Positions 61,037 through 64,000 of a stretch of DNA of 64,000 nucleotides are shown in pieces (the first letter of the stretch is position 1; every line of letters starts with the position of its first letter). The stretch is from Rutidosis leptorrhynchoides (lineage: Eukaryota > Streptophyta > Magnoliopsida > Asterales > Asteraceae), in NCBI RefSeq assembly GCF_046630445.1, contig NC_092335.1, positions 35,738,501 through 35,802,500 on the forward strand, read 5' to 3'. Under the pieces are notes generated by a model. It did no database searches. It was not told the origin of the DNA and saw nothing but the letters and a program-made list of their open reading frames with translations. Both the position numbers and the translations under genes were made by a program.

Positions 61037-61299
61037 TGTGACGACCCAAAAATTTCCGACCAAATTTAAACTTAATCTTTATATAATTCCGACTTGATAA
61101 GCAATGAATTTTAATAAATCTTGAACCTCAGGAAAGAGTTTTACACAAGCTTTTGGTCACCCTTTTATTCCGACGATTCACGAACGTCATAACTTGATTT
61201 AATTATTTAATTGTTTAATTATTGTGTATATATATGGATTTATATATATTTAACTTGAAAATATGATAATTAAATATCTCATTAAGTATATTAACAAAG

Positions 61300-61372
<73 letters not shown>

Positions 61373-62808
61373 TACTACTAATTTAAAGAGTTTTCAAACA
61401 ATATATATGTTACTATTTAAACGACGTAATTAAATTATGTTAAAATGTATTTACATATAATGTATTACGAGTGTAAATACATCCTTACAAGTATTGAATA
61501 CACTTTATAATATTCCAATACATATAAAGGATAGCTATACTCGTATTTTCGTTCAATTTCCTCAAGAATTCTACTCGCATTCATACGGTATTTTTACCCG
61601 TATTATACACAGCTTCTAGAAGTATTTACTATTGGTATATACCAATAGAAATCTGCAATTATTTGTGTAATATGTCATCCATGACCTAATCAATTTAATA
61701 TGTCATGCATGACTTAATACAATTTAACTTATCTTAGATATTTTCACTAAACCAAAATTATAAGCTTATAAATAAGGACCATTTTAACTCATTTTTACTC
61801 CACATTTTCTTAAACTAAAAACACACAATTGAATGCTCTCATATCATACTTCAATCTCAACAACTTTTCTCTTCATAATCAAGGTAAAATACTTCTCAAA
61901 ATTCTTGTTCAATTCCTTATATAGTTGCTATCTTATTATGCTTATAAAACTTGTAAAAACTAGAACTTGTTTTGGTGAACACCAAGCTTGTTTGAAAACT
62001 AAGTTAATCCTTTTAACTTAACTCTAATAACACTTATTTATATGTATTATTATGTGATATTAATATAAGAACTTATAATTTTACATATGAAGAACACCTT
62101 GAAACTTAACATATATCGTTTAATCTCAATTCGGTAAAAAGCGGGCTGTTTTGGGTTGGGAATTAAAAACCTATCTTAGACTTTGAGTTCGAGGCTAAGA
62201 CTTTGGATATATGTTAATACATGTAAATAAGACTTCCAGTATTTTTTCATAATTTTAGTCAAAGTGGAAGTATTTTATCAAAAATCATATATTGGATGGA
62301 TGGCGGGATTTTTCCAAATCTGTCCACCGACACAAAAAGAGGGTAAAGCTCTAAAAATTACAACTTGGGATGACCTTTTCGAATTGGTTTTGTAAAATTT
62401 ACTTCTTAAGGAATCCATAGCAATTTGATTCACTTTACACGGAGTTGTAATGAATATTTGGCGAGCAAAACAAAATCTGCTAAAATTAACGTTGTATGGA
62501 CGAAATTTATATTATAAAAACTATATTAACCATATCCTTGTTAACTTTTCCTATATCCTATATATATTTGGACATGTTATCAGTAGTATAACAAAATATT
62601 ATAATCTTAGTTAATTATGTGATTGTATATATGTATAATAATATTCTTGGTATGTCCTAACACAATAAGTATACAATACGTTTTGATAAATCCTAAGAAA
62701 ATATGTACACAATAAGTCTTAGTTAATTCTAAGACAATACGTATACAATACGTCTCTGGGTTGATGCAAAGACAATACGTATACAATACGTCGTGGGGTA
62801 ATTCTAAG

Positions 62809-62880
<72 letters not shown>

Positions 62881-63940
62881 GATTATTGGACTGTTGGACT
62901 TTTCGGACTATTTTGGACTACTAACAAAGGACTACTAACAATGGACTACTAACATAAAATGTTAAAAATTATTATATAAGTATTCTATGAATTTGCTTTA
63001 TTTTATTCATATGTCGTATTATTATCTGAATCGTTATTATTGTTACAGGTTCGTGAATCCAAGGACGACGGCCATATTTTTAATAAGTTGAAAACTTATT
63101 ATTAATATACTTTTACTACCGTGAGTATATAGTCCCATTTTTAAACTCTAAAATATTTTAGGATGAGAATATATGCATTTTATGTTTTACGCTATGGACA
63201 CAAGTACTAAAAACATATTCTATGTTGAGTTGTACCACTTTGCTTATTTTTCCCTAATAGCTTGGTAACTAATATTTACATGTTGTAAGAGCATGTAAGC
63301 GCGAATCCTATTGATAGATCTATCAGGTTTGACAACCCCAACCGGGCTAGTCGCTCTAGTATCGTAAACGGTTGCATAGTACTTCGTTTTTACTACACTT
63401 GGTACAGTGTAGGGAGATTTCATAATAAAGGGAATATGCTACATTAATGGTTAAGTATGGTTACCAAAGCGCTCAACAACTTATAGAATATCTTTATTGA
63501 AATGTTTGTAACTATGAAATCTTGTGGTCTATATTTATATCGATGCTAGCTTTAAACCTATATATCTCACCAACCTTTGTGTTGACTGTTTAAGCATGTT
63601 TATTCTCCGGTCCTTAAGAAAGTCTTCCGCTGTTGCATTATCTGAGCAAGCTGTGCATGGAGTCTCATGTTTTTGTTTAAATGAAGTGTTGCATCCAATA
63701 AAACTTTTGTCATGTATTATATTCGACTGTTATGTCACGTGTGTAGTATTTGGAAACCGATGTATTATGGGGATTATTTCTTAAATAATCGCCCACTTGT
63801 TTAAAACATGCATTATGTATAATAATAGTGTGCTTTTTATGAAACGAATGCAACATTTTTATAAAACGTATCATATAGAGGTCAAATACCTCTCTATGGG
63901 ACCAATGAATAACGTACCACAATATGGACGGGTCGTTTCA
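61037..63940 (+). repeat. N2 3' LTR (2,904 bp)
   Basis: Starts TGTGACGACCC and ends GGGTCGTTTCA. It is the uninterrupted version of 33548-40318 and so shows where the LINE entered. Contains TA runs (61304-61368 and 62812-62878), the about 36-bp array and the conserved hairpin. Bases CTCTA follow. The frame at 63524-63784 also exists in the 5' LTR and is LTR sequence, not a gene. Confidence 0.88.
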
Positions 63941-63945
63941 CTCTA

Positions 63946-64000
63946 TCAAGATTAATCGTGATCGTCTATACTTTTTGGATTTGTAATTCAAAGTAACTAA
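63946..64000. other. Flanking DNA right of N2
   Basis: 55 bases with no recognisable feature; would have been contiguous with 33542 before N2 inserted. Confidence 0.5.

Overview
The window reads as repeat-rich intergenic DNA from a plant nuclear genome, probably a eudicot. The family Asteraceae is a guess from the style of the Tekay and Athila elements; nothing in the window proves it. Almost every base can be assigned to LTR retrotransposons, one RTE-type LINE, or AT/ATT microsatellites lying inside them. I see no host protein gene, no functional tRNA or rRNA gene and no CRISPR array.

Layout, left part (1-28572): a nest of five elements, each inside the next. T1 is a Ty3/gypsy Tekay-type chromovirus (+ strand; its 5' end is outside the window) whose gag-pol is one reading frame broken by only two stops. 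It lies inside N1, a non-autonomous element whose 3' LTR is 4.2 kb. N1 interrupts the gag of A1, an Athila-like element on the minus strand. A1 sits in the left LTR of T2, an older, badly decayed minus-strand chromovirus. T2 abuts the primer-binding site and LTR of a minus-strand Ty1/copia remnant.

Middle (about 28600-33547): C1, a 5'-truncated Ty1/copia element on the + strand with a complete 603-bp 3' LTR, then about 0.8 kb that I cannot assign.

Right part (33548-63940): N2, one very large non-autonomous element with 2.9-kb LTRs. Its 5' LTR is split by an RTE LINE (minus strand). Its interior holds a 4.65-kb solo LTR (N3) with a perfect 5-bp target duplication, and then N4, a minus-strand non-autonomous element with mosaic LTRs. 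The last 55 bases are flanking DNA.

How the parts relate: T1 and the N elements share the same hairpin plus polypurine tract before the 3' LTR, a second copy of that tract in mid-element, and conserved hairpins near the LTR end. The N elements carry no gag-pol but keep remnants of two small reading frames that I do not recognise (ORF1 and ORF2). The simplest reading is a non-autonomous family mobilised by Tekay-type partners such as T1. The larger-LTR subgroup (N1, N3, N4) also carries a tRNA-like A-box/B-box cassette followed by an ATT microsatellite inside the LTR. All family names come from motifs read by eye; no database search was possible.
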